In this document: piece by piece, positions 16,803-25,537 of the stretch
How positions within the stretch are numbered: the first letter of the stretch is position 1
How the letters are laid out: the number at the start of each line of letters is the position of its first letter
From: CBDCRK01 sp965220955
Lineage (GTDB): Bacteria; Desulfobacterota; Binatia; Bin18; CBDCRK01
Reading direction: 5' to 3'
NCBI GenBank assembly: GCA_965220955.1
Contig: CBDCRK010000032.1
Span: 411,139-475,138 of the forward strand
DNA length: 64,000 nt
The notes under the pieces: generated by a model
Told to the model about the DNA's origin: nothing
Databases searched by the model: none
What the model saw: the letters and a program-made list of their open reading frames with translations, nothing else
Position numbers and translations under genes: made by a program

Positions 16803-17948
16803 CTAATCAAGGGTAAAGTGGAATATCCTGACTGCGTTGTTGCAGGTAATCTTTTGCCTGTCCGCTTCAGGAACGCCGTCAAAGATCTGCTCCAGGAATT
16901 CTTTGGACTTTGGCCAAGTGGATTCCGAATGAGGAAAATCATTCCCCCACAGCAGGTTGTCAATGCCAATTCTGTGACGGAGCTGGACGCCCAGGTCGTC
17001 TTCCTGGAAAACGGCAAACATATTACGCTGCCAGTAGTTGCTGGGCAGGAGACCTTCCTTTGACTGGTATCCGCTGTATACCGGGCGCTCTTTATAGGTG
17101 TAATCCATCTGTTTAAGCCAGTGGGGGGCCCAGGAGATTTCGTGTTCCACCGATCCCACCTGCAGCCGTGGATATCGTTCCGTGACACCCGCAAAGATTA
17201 TATCGGTCAGGGCATAGCGCACCCAGTAGTCTTGGGTTGGGCGGAGACCAGCAGGTGTAAAGGTTTTGAAGCTGATGGAGATCTCGCAGCCTGGAACGCC
17301 TGCCCGTTGGGTAGCCAGATGCAGGAGCAGCGGCATGGCCAGGTCCTGGGCGGTTGCCCAGAAAGGCTCATACATGGAGTGACGATAGGGTTGACCTGGT
17401 AAAGGCGTAACGGGGATAAAGGCTCCTGCCAGACCGAGCTTGGCACAGCGCTTGAGCTCGGCGCAGGCCTCGGAAACATTGTCCAGGTTGAGCATACCAA
17501 TGCCTTTGAGCCGGCCGGGATAAGGTTGACAAAAGCCGGCAATCCAGTCGTTGTATGCCCGACAAAGGGCTGAGAGAAGTTCGCTGTCGTCAATATGATA
17601 CCAAAAGAGACCCTGGCTGGGCTGGATGATTGCTCCCCAAATCCCGTCAATCTCCAATTCCTTAAGCATGGCGTTGGGTTCATAGGCACCCTTGCGTACT
17701 TCCTCCCAGGTACTCACAAAATCTATCTTTGAGGTATCTTTAAATCTCTGTCCTGCCTGGGTTACTGCCCCGAGGGTTGCGACCTGGAGGTCGTCAATGA
17801 ACCAGGCGTCAAAATCCACACCGCTAGGAGTTTTCTGCCTCTTCATTCGTGGCGCTCGATCCCTGAGTTTTGCCGTCATTCTGTTGGCATACAGGTCGGG
17901 TGGCTCAACAATATGGGTATCCCCGGAGATGATTTTGTCACTGGTCAT
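16803..17948 (-). CDS. Amidohydrolase_2 (ACMSD-like) protein, third paralogue
   Basis: A 381-residue TIM-barrel hydrolase. It opens IISGDTHIVEPPDLYANRM, then LAMPLLLHLATQRAG with the barrel histidine, VGSVEHEISWAPHWLKQMDY and LLWGNDFPHSESTW. The wider D-x-x-H-x-x-E-P-P-D-L start places it with the paralogue starting at 14816. A GGAGG-type site lies before the ATG at 17948. It is transcribed towards the AlgH gene and away from the second DMFase-like gene. The substrate is unknown. Confidence 0.86.
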   Translation of the reverse strand: MTSDKIISGDTHIVEPPDLYANRMTAKLRDRAPRMKRQKTPSGVDFDAWFIDDLQVATLGAVTQAGQRFKDTSKIDFVSTWEEVRKGAYEPNAMLKELEIDGIWGAIIQPSQGLFWYHIDDSELLSALCRAYNDWIAGFCQPYPGRLKGIGMLNLDNVSEACAELKRCAKLGLAGAFIPVTPLPGQPYRHSMYEPFWATAQDLAMPLLLHLATQRAGVPGCEISISFKTFTPAGLRPTQDYWVRYALTDIIFAGVTERYPRLQVGSVEHEISWAPHWLKQMDYTYKERPVYSGYQSKEGLLPSNYWQRNMFAVFQEDDLGVQLRHRIGIDNLLWGNDFPHSESTWPKSKEFLEQIFDGVPEADRQKITCNNAVRIFHFTLD

Positions 17949-18405
17949 GGCTAAGCCTCCTTAAAATGCTCCTCTGCCTTACAACGGTCTTGCTGATATC
18001 AGTCTGTTGCCATCGCCATAGCATAGAGAGTCCCGGGATACAAGGAAAAAGCTCTGGAGCGTGTTATTAATGCAGAGCAATGGAATTAACATTACGGTGC
18101 AGCTACAGCCTCTCGTAACCATAGCTCTGTGTTCGACCTCCCCTTGACTGGTGTCTGCTTGTGGCCAACAGTAGCCTAGAATCGTGAGAGAGCATTACAT
18201 GGATAGCACCACGATCTCCTGTGGCAGGTGGGATATGAGGTACCTCCTGGGATAGAGTTGGTTGGGTTTGGCTCACCCTATCGTAGCGGATATCCTCTCC
18301 TTCTGCCAAGTCATAATGGCCAAAGTCCAGTAGAAGACACCTTTACGAATTGGATAGTGCGGATAGTCTACATTTGGTGAGAATCTTAGAACACAGGAGG
18401 ATACG
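17949..18405. other. Divergent intergenic region, nothing firm
   Basis: This is a 457-base region between divergent genes and should contain the promoters of both. No convincing -35/-10 pair was picked by eye. A 68-codon minus-strand frame starting with TTG (18103-18309, containing DIRYDRVSQTQPTLSQEVP) has fairly protein-like composition but no recognisable family; it may be a relic. Confidence 0.4.
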
Positions 18406-20709
18406 ATGGATATAGTGGGTTACGCCGATCGTTACAGCGTACGTGCAGGGGATACGATTCGGTTCATGGTGAGTTGCACGCTCCCCAGCTACAGCGCCGA
18501 TGTGGTGCGGTTGATTCATGGTGACCTCAACCCCGAAGGGCCGGGGTTCAAGGAGAAGCTAGTCCAGCATGTTGGGACGTTTCCAGGACAGCTTCAGAAA
18601 CTGGTGATAGGTTCCTACGTTGTTGTACCTGACCACCCGCTCTTGCGACTGAAGGAGAGCTTCACTTTGTTGGCCTGGATCTCTTCTACTATCCCTGCCA
18701 AGAGCTCGCAAGGCCTCCTCACCAAGTGGTCAGATGCCAGCGGCACGGGCTATGGGCTGTTCCTGGACGGTGACAATGGCCTATCCTTATGGATCGGAGG
18801 CAACGATGGGCGAGTGGAGCGCATTTCCACCGGCGTGCCGGTGCGCGCGCCAGCCTTGCACGCTCCCTCCTGGTACTTTGTGGCTGCGTCCTATGACTCT
18901 TCCGCTGGAAGGGTTTTACTGTACCAACAACCCAAGACCATGTGGCCCATGGATGCGACTGCTGCGGTGGTCGAACAAGACATCGGGCAGGTGGAAATCG
19001 CTGACAATAGCATGCCACTGATCATGGCTGGCTACAGCGAGGGAAAGGAATCCGTCGGACCGAGCATAGCTGGCCTGTACAACGGCAGAATCGACCGACC
19101 GGCGGTCTTCGGGCGTGGCCTGAGCTTACCAGAACTTGAATCGCTCCGGGACGGCACTTCGCCCTCAGAGCTCGAGGACAGCCTCATTGGGGCCTGGGAC
19201 TTCGGTAGGGACTTCTCCTCAGACAGGGTCACCGATAGCTCTAACAACAGCCTGCACGGCCACACCGTTAACAGGCCCACCAGGGCGATAAAGGGCCACA
19301 ACTGGTCGGCCAACTATCACAATTACAACCTGGCTCCCCAGGAGTACGGGGCTATTCATTTCCACGACGATGACCTAGATGATGCTCGTTGGGATGTCAG
19401 CTTTGAGTTCCAGGTACCGACGGACCTAAAGAGCGGGGTTTACGCTGCCCGTCTTACAGGGGAGGACTCTGAGGATTATGTCCCGTTCTTTGTCCGTCCG
19501 GCACAGGGTGCCTCTTTAGCCAAGATCCTGTTTCTGGTGCCCACTAATAGCTACCTCACCTACGCCAATAACCATTCCTACCCCCGAAGCGAGTATTCCG
19601 GACGGATGGCGTGGGTACCCACCACCCCGCAAGACAAGTTCATAGCAGAAAACCACCTGAATAGCACCTATGACGTTCATACCGATGGTTCCCCAGTGTT
19701 CTACCCCTCCCGCCTACGTCCCAACCTGACCATGCGTCCCAAATACAACTTTTGGTATCCCAGGATGGGCAGAGGGGGGCCATGGCAGTTTAACGGGGAC
19801 TTGCATCTGGTGGACTGGTTAGATGAGCAAGGATACGACTACGACGTTGCCACCGACGAAGACGTCCAACAAGAAGGTACGGAGGTCTTTAGGCCCTACC
19901 GTGTGGTAGTGACGGGAAGCCATCCCGAATACTGGTCGCAACAGGGGCTCGATGCGATGGAGACGTATCTAGCCGGTGGCGGGAGGCTGATGTACCTGGG
20001 CGGTAACGGCTTTTTCTCCGTAGTCTCGTTTCCTCCGGACAGCACGCATTGTATTGAGATGCGTCGGGCGGTAGCATGGGCATGGAGTGAAGCGGGAGAA
20101 CTTTACCACAGCACCACAGGCGAGCCAGGGGGGAATTGGAATCCCAGGGGTAGGCCGTCAGGACGCCTGATAGGAGTAGGCTCGTCGACCGGTGAGGGAT
20201 TCGATTACAGCATGCCGTATCACCGATTGGAGGGCAGCTACGACCCCCGGGCCGCCTTTATCTTTGCAGGCATTGGAAAGGACGAGGTCATCGGAAACTT
20301 TGGTCTAAAGCAAGGCGGCGCCGGAGGCGTTGAGATCGACCGGGCGGGCTATAGCATGGGTACCCCTCCCCACGCCCTGATTCTGGCAAGGGCTAGCGGT
20401 TTTTCGGACCAATACCAGCTTACCTTTGAAGCCGAGTCGGTTGCTTTCCGTGAAGACTGGTTTCGGGCAAGGGAGCGGGGAGGGAGTCAAAACCCCTTGG
20501 TTAGATCAGACCTTGTATACTTCGAAGGACCAGGCGGTGGAGGTGTATTCTCGGTGGGTTCCATCGCCTGGTGTGGCAGCCTTTCCCACAACAATTACAA
20601 CAATAACGTGTCCCGCATAACGAAGAACGTTCTTGACCGGTTTAGCTCCGATGTTCCGATTCCACAAGGAACACCGCCAAGCCCCCACTCAGGCGGCGAT
20701 ATGCCGTAA
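18406..20709 (+). CDS. N,N-dimethylformamidase large-subunit-like protein 2, with LamG domain
   Basis: A 767-residue paralogue of the protein at 9496, with the same order of parts: N-terminal beta domain (MDIVGYADRYSVRAGDTIRF), LamG domain (SFTLLAWISS to GYGLFLDGDNGLSLWIGG), the shared EYGAIHFHDDDLDDA linker, and the C-terminal domain (YLGGNGFFSVVSF). Candidate iron ligands by comparison with known DMFase are Tyr383 (TNSYLTYAN), Tyr422 (YDVHTDG) and Glu508 (HPEYW). The start follows ACAGGAGG at good spacing. The length is close to the known DMFase large subunit (about 760). It lacks an upstream small-subunit gene; a 73-codon gene follows about 150 bases downstream. Confidence 0.83.
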   Translation: MDIVGYADRYSVRAGDTIRFMVSCTLPSYSADVVRLIHGDLNPEGPGFKEKLVQHVGTFPGQLQKLVIGSYVVVPDHPLLRLKESFTLLAWISSTIPAKSSQGLLTKWSDASGTGYGLFLDGDNGLSLWIGGNDGRVERISTGVPVRAPALHAPSWYFVAASYDSSAGRVLLYQQPKTMWPMDATAAVVEQDIGQVEIADNSMPLIMAGYSEGKESVGPSIAGLYNGRIDRPAVFGRGLSLPELESLRDGTSPSELEDSLIGAWDFGRDFSSDRVTDSSNNSLHGHTVNRPTRAIKGHNWSANYHNYNLAPQEYGAIHFHDDDLDDARWDVSFEFQVPTDLKSGVYAARLTGEDSEDYVPFFVRPAQGASLAKILFLVPTNSYLTYANNHSYPRSEYSGRMAWVPTTPQDKFIAENHLNSTYDVHTDGSPVFYPSRLRPNLTMRPKYNFWYPRMGRGGPWQFNGDLHLVDWLDEQGYDYDVATDEDVQQEGTEVFRPYRVVVTGSHPEYWSQQGLDAMETYLAGGGRLMYLGGNGFFSVVSFPPDSTHCIEMRRAVAWAWSEAGELYHSTTGEPGGNWNPRGRPSGRLIGVGSSTGEGFDYSMPYHRLEGSYDPRAAFIFAGIGKDEVIGNFGLKQGGAGGVEIDRAGYSMGTPPHALILARASGFSDQYQLTFEAESVAFREDWFRARERGGSQNPLVRSDLVYFEGPGGGGVFSVGSIAWCGSLSHNNYNNNVSRITKNVLDRFSSDVPIPQGTPPSPHSGGDMP

Positions 20710-20860
20710 GGGGTATGGATACTATTCTGCCCCCTGTGCCCTTTTGGGAAAATTGAAGCTAGACAAGTAGGGTCCAAACATCTCACGTTAGATAGGAACC
20801 CTGTACCTAACTTATGCCGAGGGAGTAGCTTACTGAATCCTAAACCAAGGAGCTATTATT

Positions 20861-21082
20861 GTGGACCGTTATATCTTCTTTGATCCCTCTCGGATTCCGC
20901 AGGGCCTCCACGTCCTAGGCATTCCCACTAGGAGTGGCCTAGCATGGGTGGAGATCACGGAGGCTGAGTATCAAACGGCAACACGAAACGGAGAGGCAGC
21001 CCATCGCCTGGTATCCTATGTGAGAGAGATCCTGGCTGGCCGGCTGGCAGAGTTCGAGGAAAGAGACAATAAGGCGGAATGA
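20861..21082 (+). CDS. Small acidic protein of unknown function downstream of DMFase-like 2
   Basis: A GTG start preceded by CCAAGGAG opens a 73-residue protein. The N-terminal half (YIFFDPSRIPQGLHVLGIPT) looks beta-rich and the C-terminal half (AHRLVSYVREILAGRLAEFE) is a charged amphipathic helix. No family is recognised. Known DMFases pair a large chain with a small subunit of about 130 residues encoded upstream; this gene is shorter and downstream, so a partner role is only a guess. The 160 bases after it hold no further gene. Confidence 0.55.
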   Translation: MDRYIFFDPSRIPQGLHVLGIPTRSGLAWVEITEAEYQTATRNGEAAHRLVSYVREILAGRLAEFEERDNKAE

Positions 21083-21241
21083 TATAGGCAGGCTAGGGGA
21101 GAGCTCCTAATAGCCTATTCCCCAATACGTGGGCAGTTACCAGGGAAGTAGGTAAGAGATTGGGGATTAAAGAACTGAATGCCGCAGTCTTTACAAAAGA
21201 TAACCATTTACCCTACGACTTAAAAAGAAGAGGGGAACCAC

Positions 21242-22243
21242 ATGGCCAAAGGCATCTTAGAGAGATTAGCGGACGAAATCGTGTTGGGTGACGGTGGTTA
21301 TATCGTTGAGTTGGAGAGACGCGGCTATGTCATCGCCGGCGCCTTCACGCCTGAACTCTCACTCACGCACCCCGATGCCATCCGCCAGATGCACCGCGAG
21401 TTTTTGCATGCTGGCGCAGAGGTGCTACAAGTCATGGCGTTCTATGGCAGCCGCGAGAAGTTGGCGACGGTGGGGCAAGCCGAGCACACGTTTGCAATCA
21501 ATCAAGCGGCGGTGCGTATTGCTAAGGAAGTCGCGGGCGATAATGCCCTCGTTGCGGGCGACTTGAGTGCGACATGGAAATGGCAGCCCAACAGTTTCTC
21601 TGCCCAGGCCTTGGTGGCAGGAATGTTCGATGAGCAAATCGAAGCGCAGGCGGGGGTAGATTTTTTTATCGGCGAGACGTTCTGGCACTTGGGTGAGGCG
21701 TTGCTGTGTCTTGAACGCATCAAGGCCAAGACGAATCTGCCCGCACTGATCACCTTGGCGTTTCGTGGTAGCAACCAAACCGATGACGGTGTGACAGCGG
21801 GTGAGTGCGCAAAGCGTTTGCAGAACACGGGTGCGGATATTGTGGGCGTCAACTGCATGAGGGATCCAGAGCGGATGTATCCCCTGATTAAAGAAATGCG
21901 CTGCGCTACCGAGGGCTACCTTGCTGCGCAGCCGGTGGCGTTCCGCTGCTCCGATGAAGTCCCGTGGTTTACCGGCACGTCTAGGTTTCCCGATAGACTC
22001 GAACCGACCCAACTCACTCGCTACGACATGGCAGACTTTGCGCGCAAAGCAAAAGATATGGGCGTGAACTATATTGGGAGTTGCTGCGGCAGTGTGGCCT
22101 GTCACGTCCGCGAGATGGCGCGGGTGTTGGACAAGTATCACGAGCAAGAAATCTGGCGGGCGAATCCCGATGCGCCCATGAGCGAGACAGAGTTTAATTG
22201 GAAACGGCATTCCAGCTTGCTGGCGCGGGACTCGACGTGGTAG
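21242..22243 (+). CDS. Homocysteine S-methyltransferase family protein (betaine-homocysteine methyltransferase-like)
   Basis: A 333-residue barrel enzyme. Landmarks are DGGYIVELERRGYVIAGAF (substrate loop), HAGAEVLQVMAFYGSREKL, the zinc cysteine in VGVNCMRD, and the second zinc pair in NYIGSCCGSVACHVREMA. The usual reaction is methyl transfer from betaine, S-methylmethionine or another methyl donor to homocysteine, with zinc activating the thiol. The last residues (HSSLLARDSTW) overlap the beginning of a dehydrogenase relic, so the natural C-terminus may have been replaced by a few codons at a recombination joint. A GAAGAGGGG site precedes the ATG. Confidence 0.85.
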   Translation: MAKGILERLADEIVLGDGGYIVELERRGYVIAGAFTPELSLTHPDAIRQMHREFLHAGAEVLQVMAFYGSREKLATVGQAEHTFAINQAAVRIAKEVAGDNALVAGDLSATWKWQPNSFSAQALVAGMFDEQIEAQAGVDFFIGETFWHLGEALLCLERIKAKTNLPALITLAFRGSNQTDDGVTAGECAKRLQNTGADIVGVNCMRDPERMYPLIKEMRCATEGYLAAQPVAFRCSDEVPWFTGTSRFPDRLEPTQLTRYDMADFARKAKDMGVNYIGSCCGSVACHVREMARVLDKYHEQEIWRANPDAPMSETEFNWKRHSSLLARDSTW

Positions 22244-22428
22244 ACCCGGAGCCGCTGCCGCCCGACAGCCCGCTCTGGGGGATGCCGAGCGTTCTGCTCA
22301 CACCCCATGTGGCGATCTACGGCGCGCCGTATCGCCAGAAGTGGGAGGAGATCCTGCTCGAGAACTGTCGGCGCTTCGCCAAAAATGAGCCGTTGCTCAA
22401 CGTAGTCAACAAGGAGAAGTGGTACTGA
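22207..22428 (+). pseudogene. C-terminal remnant of a D-2-hydroxyacid dehydrogenase
   Basis: A frame overlapping the methyltransferase end reads LAGAGLDVVDPEPLPPDSPL, then VLLTPHVAIYGAP and PLLNVVNKEKWY-stop. This is the last part of an NAD-dependent D-2-hydroxyacid dehydrogenase (the GLDV-x-x-x-EPLP and TPH motifs). The first 240 or so residues are absent, and no start of its own is visible. It stops at 22428, just where an opposing LLM-oxidoreductase remnant begins. Confidence 0.75.
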
Positions 22429-22445
22429 CGTAGAAACGGCCGCCA

Positions 22446-22643
22446 GGCGGCGTTGTACAGCGGAGGATGGGGACGTTGCACAGGCTTGGACTCGCACCCT
22501 TCTTGGTGAATGGTAAAGTAGCGACCCGTATAATCAAACCAGTCCTCGGTCCAAAACTTCTTGAGCACCTCAATGAACTCGGCTGAGAGCCGGTAGCGCT
22601 CAGGCATATAGGAGAGCATCAAAAAGTGGGGGGCGCAAATTTA
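22446..22643 (-). pseudogene. Internal fragment of an LLM-class flavin oxidoreductase
   Basis: The minus strand reads APHFLMLSYMPERYRLSAEF, then VLKKFWTEDWFDYTGRYF and KPVQRPHPPLYNA. This is the E-R-x-x-x-x-E-F...L-W-T-E...F-x-G-x-Y-F...KP-x-Q-x-PHPP signature of luciferase-like monooxygenases. Both ends are missing; the frame after PLYNA runs into the dehydrogenase remnant's antisense. It is therefore a fragment caught between two recombination joints. Confidence 0.7.
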
Positions 22644-22706
22644 TCTTGGGTTCGTAGTTGCATGAATTTTTAGGAGGGCGAGAAGAATCTTTTCGGCATT
22701 CAGCTG

Positions 22707-22736
22707 TTGACAATCTTTGCTCTTGTACGACATAAT
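22707..22736 (+). promoter_or_regulatory. Sigma-70-like promoter of the VOC gene
   Basis: TTGACA and CATAAT are separated by 18 bases, about 40 bases upstream of the ribosome-binding site AAAAAAGGAGGG of the VOC gene. The -35 box is a perfect match to the consensus. Confidence 0.5.
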
Positions 22737-22776
22737 CCCCACAAAGTGAAAACTTATCAAAAAAGGAGGGTATGCT

Positions 22777-23274
22777 ATGTTAGGAGCTGTAGCCCATGTT
22801 GGCATTACCGTGAGGGACATGGAAAAATCCGTCAGGTTCTACCGTGACCTTCTGGGCTTGAAGGTAATCGGGGATATAACCGTAGAGGGAGAGAACATAA
22901 GTACGGTCACTCAGGTAGAAGGGGCCAAACTGCGAGCCGTGTACCTGGGCAGCGTGGAGGACCTTAAGGCACCGCCCATTGAGCTGTTACACTTTATCGA
23001 GCCGGCGAGTGAAGGGACTCCCTACACTGGGCTGGCCAACCCCGGGATCACCGAGGTGGCCTTTTGGGTCAAGGACATTGAAGAGACATACACAAGGCTG
23101 CGGGACCAGGGAGTGGACTTCTACTCTCCACCTCAGCTCTTCGACCTTGAGGGATACGGGAAGGTCAAAGCGCTCTATTTCCGCGACCCTGATGGAACTA
23201 CCCTGGAGTTGATGCAAAGCATGACGGAGCTAGAGAGTGAAGTCCTGTTCTCCGCCCCAGTTTCTCGACCTTGA
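22777..23274 (+). CDS. VOC family (glyoxalase/dioxygenase fold) protein
   Basis: A 165-residue vicinal-oxygen-chelate protein made of two beta-alpha-beta-beta-beta units. It starts VAHVGITVRDMEKSVRFYRD (first metal-site His), with a central glutamate in IELLHFIE and the second half TEVAFWVKDIEETYTRLRDQ, ending YFRDPDGTTLELMQ (last metal-site Glu). Members are glyoxalases, epimerases or extradiol dioxygenases; the length and pattern resemble methylmalonyl-CoA epimerase-like or lactoylglutathione lyase-like proteins, without a decisive residue. It has its own promoter and a strong AGGAGGG site. Confidence 0.85.
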   Translation: MLGAVAHVGITVRDMEKSVRFYRDLLGLKVIGDITVEGENISTVTQVEGAKLRAVYLGSVEDLKAPPIELLHFIEPASEGTPYTGLANPGITEVAFWVKDIEETYTRLRDQGVDFYSPPQLFDLEGYGKVKALYFRDPDGTTLELMQSMTELESEVLFSAPVSRP

Positions 23275-23297
23275 GGGATATTGAACCCTCACCCCAG

Positions 23298-23325
23298 CCC
23301 TCTCCCACAAAACCGTGGGAGAGGG
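23298..23325. repeat. CCCTCTCCCAC hairpin element between convergent genes
   Basis: A perfect 11-base inverted repeat (CCCTCTCCCAC and GTGGGAGAGGG, six-base loop) preceded by CCCTCACCCCAG. This is the common CCCTCACCCCAGCCCTCTCCC-type interspersed element. It lies between the VOC gene and the convergent LLM gene and may end transcription from either side; there is no T-tract. A related element lies at 42779-42802. Confidence 0.7.
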
Positions 23326-23361
23326 AGTCTGAGCAACCAGGATCATGAGCTCCTCGCTTGC

Positions 23362-24249
23362 TCACACCTTTGTCATCACCTCCTCGGCAAACCGCTCCAT
23401 TTGCGGGTAAAGCTCGCTGTCGAAACGCGACCGCGGCATAAAACCTGGAGAGAAGACCATGAGCCTGTGTACCCCGGCCTCGGCAAACCGCTTGACCGTA
23501 TCCAAAGTAAGTGGGAGGCTAGGCTCCATCCCTGCAGTAATTTCAAGTTGGGAGAAGTTACGGCCTGCTTTATCTGCAAGCTCCTTTAATTGAGTCAGAT
23601 AAGGCTTAACACTGTCCGGGGTATACCTAATGCCACACCAACCATCTGCTAGCTCCGCGGTCCGTTTGAGGGCTGCTCGGCTCTCACCTCCAAAAATAAT
23701 AGGAGGATGAGGTTTCTGTATCGGCTTGGGGTTGAACCCTACAGGTGAAAAATTATGAAAGCGGCCGGCAAACTGGGGTGTCTCGTCGGTCCAAAGTGCT
23801 TTCATGGCCGCAATAGCCTCGCGCGTACGAGTTGCCCGGTCCTTAAAGGACATGCCAACTGCCTCAAACTCTTCTTCACACCAGCCAATCCCAACCCCAA
23901 AAAGCAGGCGGCCCTGAGAGAGCACATCTAAGCTGGCCACAGCTTTGGCCACCGCCAGGGTATTACGCAGAGGTAGGACAAACACCCCGGTCCCCAGTTT
24001 AATTGTCTTTGTGTGGGCGGCAACAAACGCCAGGGCAACAAAAGGATCATGGAGCGCAACTCCAGGGCCACCAGGAAATTTCCCGTCGGCAGAACCGGGG
24101 TAACGGGCTCTCATGTTAACGGGTACAGCCAAGTGCTCGGGAATCCAGACAGACTCGTATCCCAGGGCCTCGGCTTTTTGGGCCACTTGTGCCAATAGAT
24201 CCGGACGATAGGTTGAGCCACTACCAACGCCACCAAGCGCAAATTTCAT
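23362..24249 (-). CDS. LLM-class (luciferase-like) F420/FMN-dependent oxidoreductase
   Basis: A 295-residue single-domain barrel of the TIGR03619-like group, often F420-dependent. Visible landmarks are GYESVWIPEHLAVP, TKTIKLGTGVFVLPLRNTL, KAVASLDVLSQGRLLFGVGI, QKPHPPIIFGGESRAALKR and DGWCGIRYTP. These mark the substrate and flavin-phosphate sites. F420 or FMN use cannot be decided from the sequence alone. Its start overlaps the stop of the next LLM gene upstream by four bases (ATGA), so the two are coupled. Confidence 0.87.
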   Translation of the reverse strand: MKFALGGVGSGSTYRPDLLAQVAQKAEALGYESVWIPEHLAVPVNMRARYPGSADGKFPGGPGVALHDPFVALAFVAAHTKTIKLGTGVFVLPLRNTLAVAKAVASLDVLSQGRLLFGVGIGWCEEEFEAVGMSFKDRATRTREAIAAMKALWTDETPQFAGRFHNFSPVGFNPKPIQKPHPPIIFGGESRAALKRTAELADGWCGIRYTPDSVKPYLTQLKELADKAGRNFSQLEITAGMEPSLPLTLDTVKRFAEAGVHRLMVFSPGFMPRSRFDSELYPQMERFAEEVMTKV

Positions 24250-25373
24250 AAGATTCCTCCTTTTTTTCTCTCATCCTCAACTAATGATTTTACCCTAGGA
24301 AGCAGGTCTGTGGCTACTCGGCCACACTCTTCAACATGAGGAAACCCAGACAGGATAAACTCGTCAATGCCTAAGCGCCAATAGCCCAGCAGCTCTTGGG
24401 CCACCTGATCCGGTGTCCCCACAATGGCAGTGCCGCAGTTCACCCTTACTGTGGATATGCCATTCCACAAGTGGGGCCCTAAGCGATGGTCTGGGACTAC
24501 TTGGGCTTGGGCTTGCTGTCCAACCATGGGAGTATGGGCAAAAACAATCTGCCTCTGGTTTTTGACCAGCTCTTCAGCCTGCGATAACAGCTCATCAGCC
24601 GCCTCCCACGCCTCGGCCCCGGTATCTCGCACCACCAAGTGAGTCCGCAGGCCAAAACAAGGGGTTCGGCCTGATGCTGCAAACTGAGCCCTGGCCCGCT
24701 CCAAGTGTTGAGCCATCCTCTCCTGGGGTTCAATCCAGGCCAGATAAACATCTGCCTGGCGTCCTGCCAGAGCAAGGGCCTGCTCAGAGGCTCCACCGAG
24801 ATAAAATTTGGGATTATTGCCGGCGGGGCCAGGAGAGCAGATAGCGCCATTTAACCGAATATGCCCGCCCTCAAAGATCACCGGCTCTGGGGTTTCCCAT
24901 AGCTTGCGGCAGGCGGCAATGAACTCTTCCGCAAACGAGTACCGCTGGGCATGCTTGCTCATTTCTCCCAGTCGCTCAAAATCCCCCTGAATCCCGCCCG
25001 GGACCACGTTGATATCTAGCCGTCCACCACTGATCTGGTCCAAAGTGGCGGCCATCTGAGCAAAGAGTCCTGGGGAGATAAAACCTGGGCGCACTGCAAC
25101 CAAAAAGCGAATTCTGCTAGTGACCGTGGCCAGCGCTGTGACCATTGTCCAGGTCTCTGCCAAGGGCGCTCCCTCTTCAAAAAGACCGTTGGCAAATCTG
25201 GTGGGTATCAACAATGAGTAGAAACCGTATTCCTCAGCAGTCTCAACTATTTGCCGAAGGTATGGAAAGGTAGGCGAACGTTCGGCCCGGTAGGTGCCAA
25301 TATGGGCGCCATCGCCATCGATGGGAATAAACCAGTCAAACCGTGGCTCTGGACGCTTTGATAATAATGACAT
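24246..25373 (-). CDS. LLM-class FMN-dependent monooxygenase (alkanesulfonate monooxygenase-like)
   Basis: The start at 25373 follows AAGGTG; the longer frame to 25427 adds 18 residues (VNKKKGDL) not typical of the family. The 375-residue protein resembles SsuD: WFIPIDGDGAHIGTY, YGFYSLLIPTRFANG, RIRFLVAVRPGFISPGLFAQ, ISGGRLDINVVPGG, FEGGHIRLNGAICSPGP, FYLGGASEQALALA and VNCGTAIVGTPDQVAQELLG. SsuD-type enzymes use reduced FMN from a partner reductase to oxidise C-S or C-N containing compounds. It overlaps the next LLM gene by four bases. It is divergent from the archease operon. Confidence 0.87.
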   Translation of the reverse strand: MSLLSKRPEPRFDWFIPIDGDGAHIGTYRAERSPTFPYLRQIVETAEEYGFYSLLIPTRFANGLFEEGAPLAETWTMVTALATVTSRIRFLVAVRPGFISPGLFAQMAATLDQISGGRLDINVVPGGIQGDFERLGEMSKHAQRYSFAEEFIAACRKLWETPEPVIFEGGHIRLNGAICSPGPAGNNPKFYLGGASEQALALAGRQADVYLAWIEPQERMAQHLERARAQFAASGRTPCFGLRTHLVVRDTGAEAWEAADELLSQAEELVKNQRQIVFAHTPMVGQQAQAQVVPDHRLGPHLWNGISTVRVNCGTAIVGTPDQVAQELLGYWRLGIDEFILSGFPHVEECGRVATDLLPRVKSLVEDERKKGGIL

Positions 25374-25537
25374 GAGGTCACCTTTTTTCTTGTTGACCGC
25401 TGCTTGATAACCGCTCACCATACACAAATCTTGGTGCCGTCCTTGGGTTTCTAATCTTACAAAGCTCCTTTGGCAAAAGAAAGCGGCTCCTTAATTCCTC
25501 ACATTATCTGTCCGCCGTGCTCCCTCAATTGCTGCGG

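Noticed and set aside
21425..22210. 261-codon minus-strand frame within the methyltransferase gene
   Set aside because: Antisense of a conserved zinc methyltransferase; no independent family signature.
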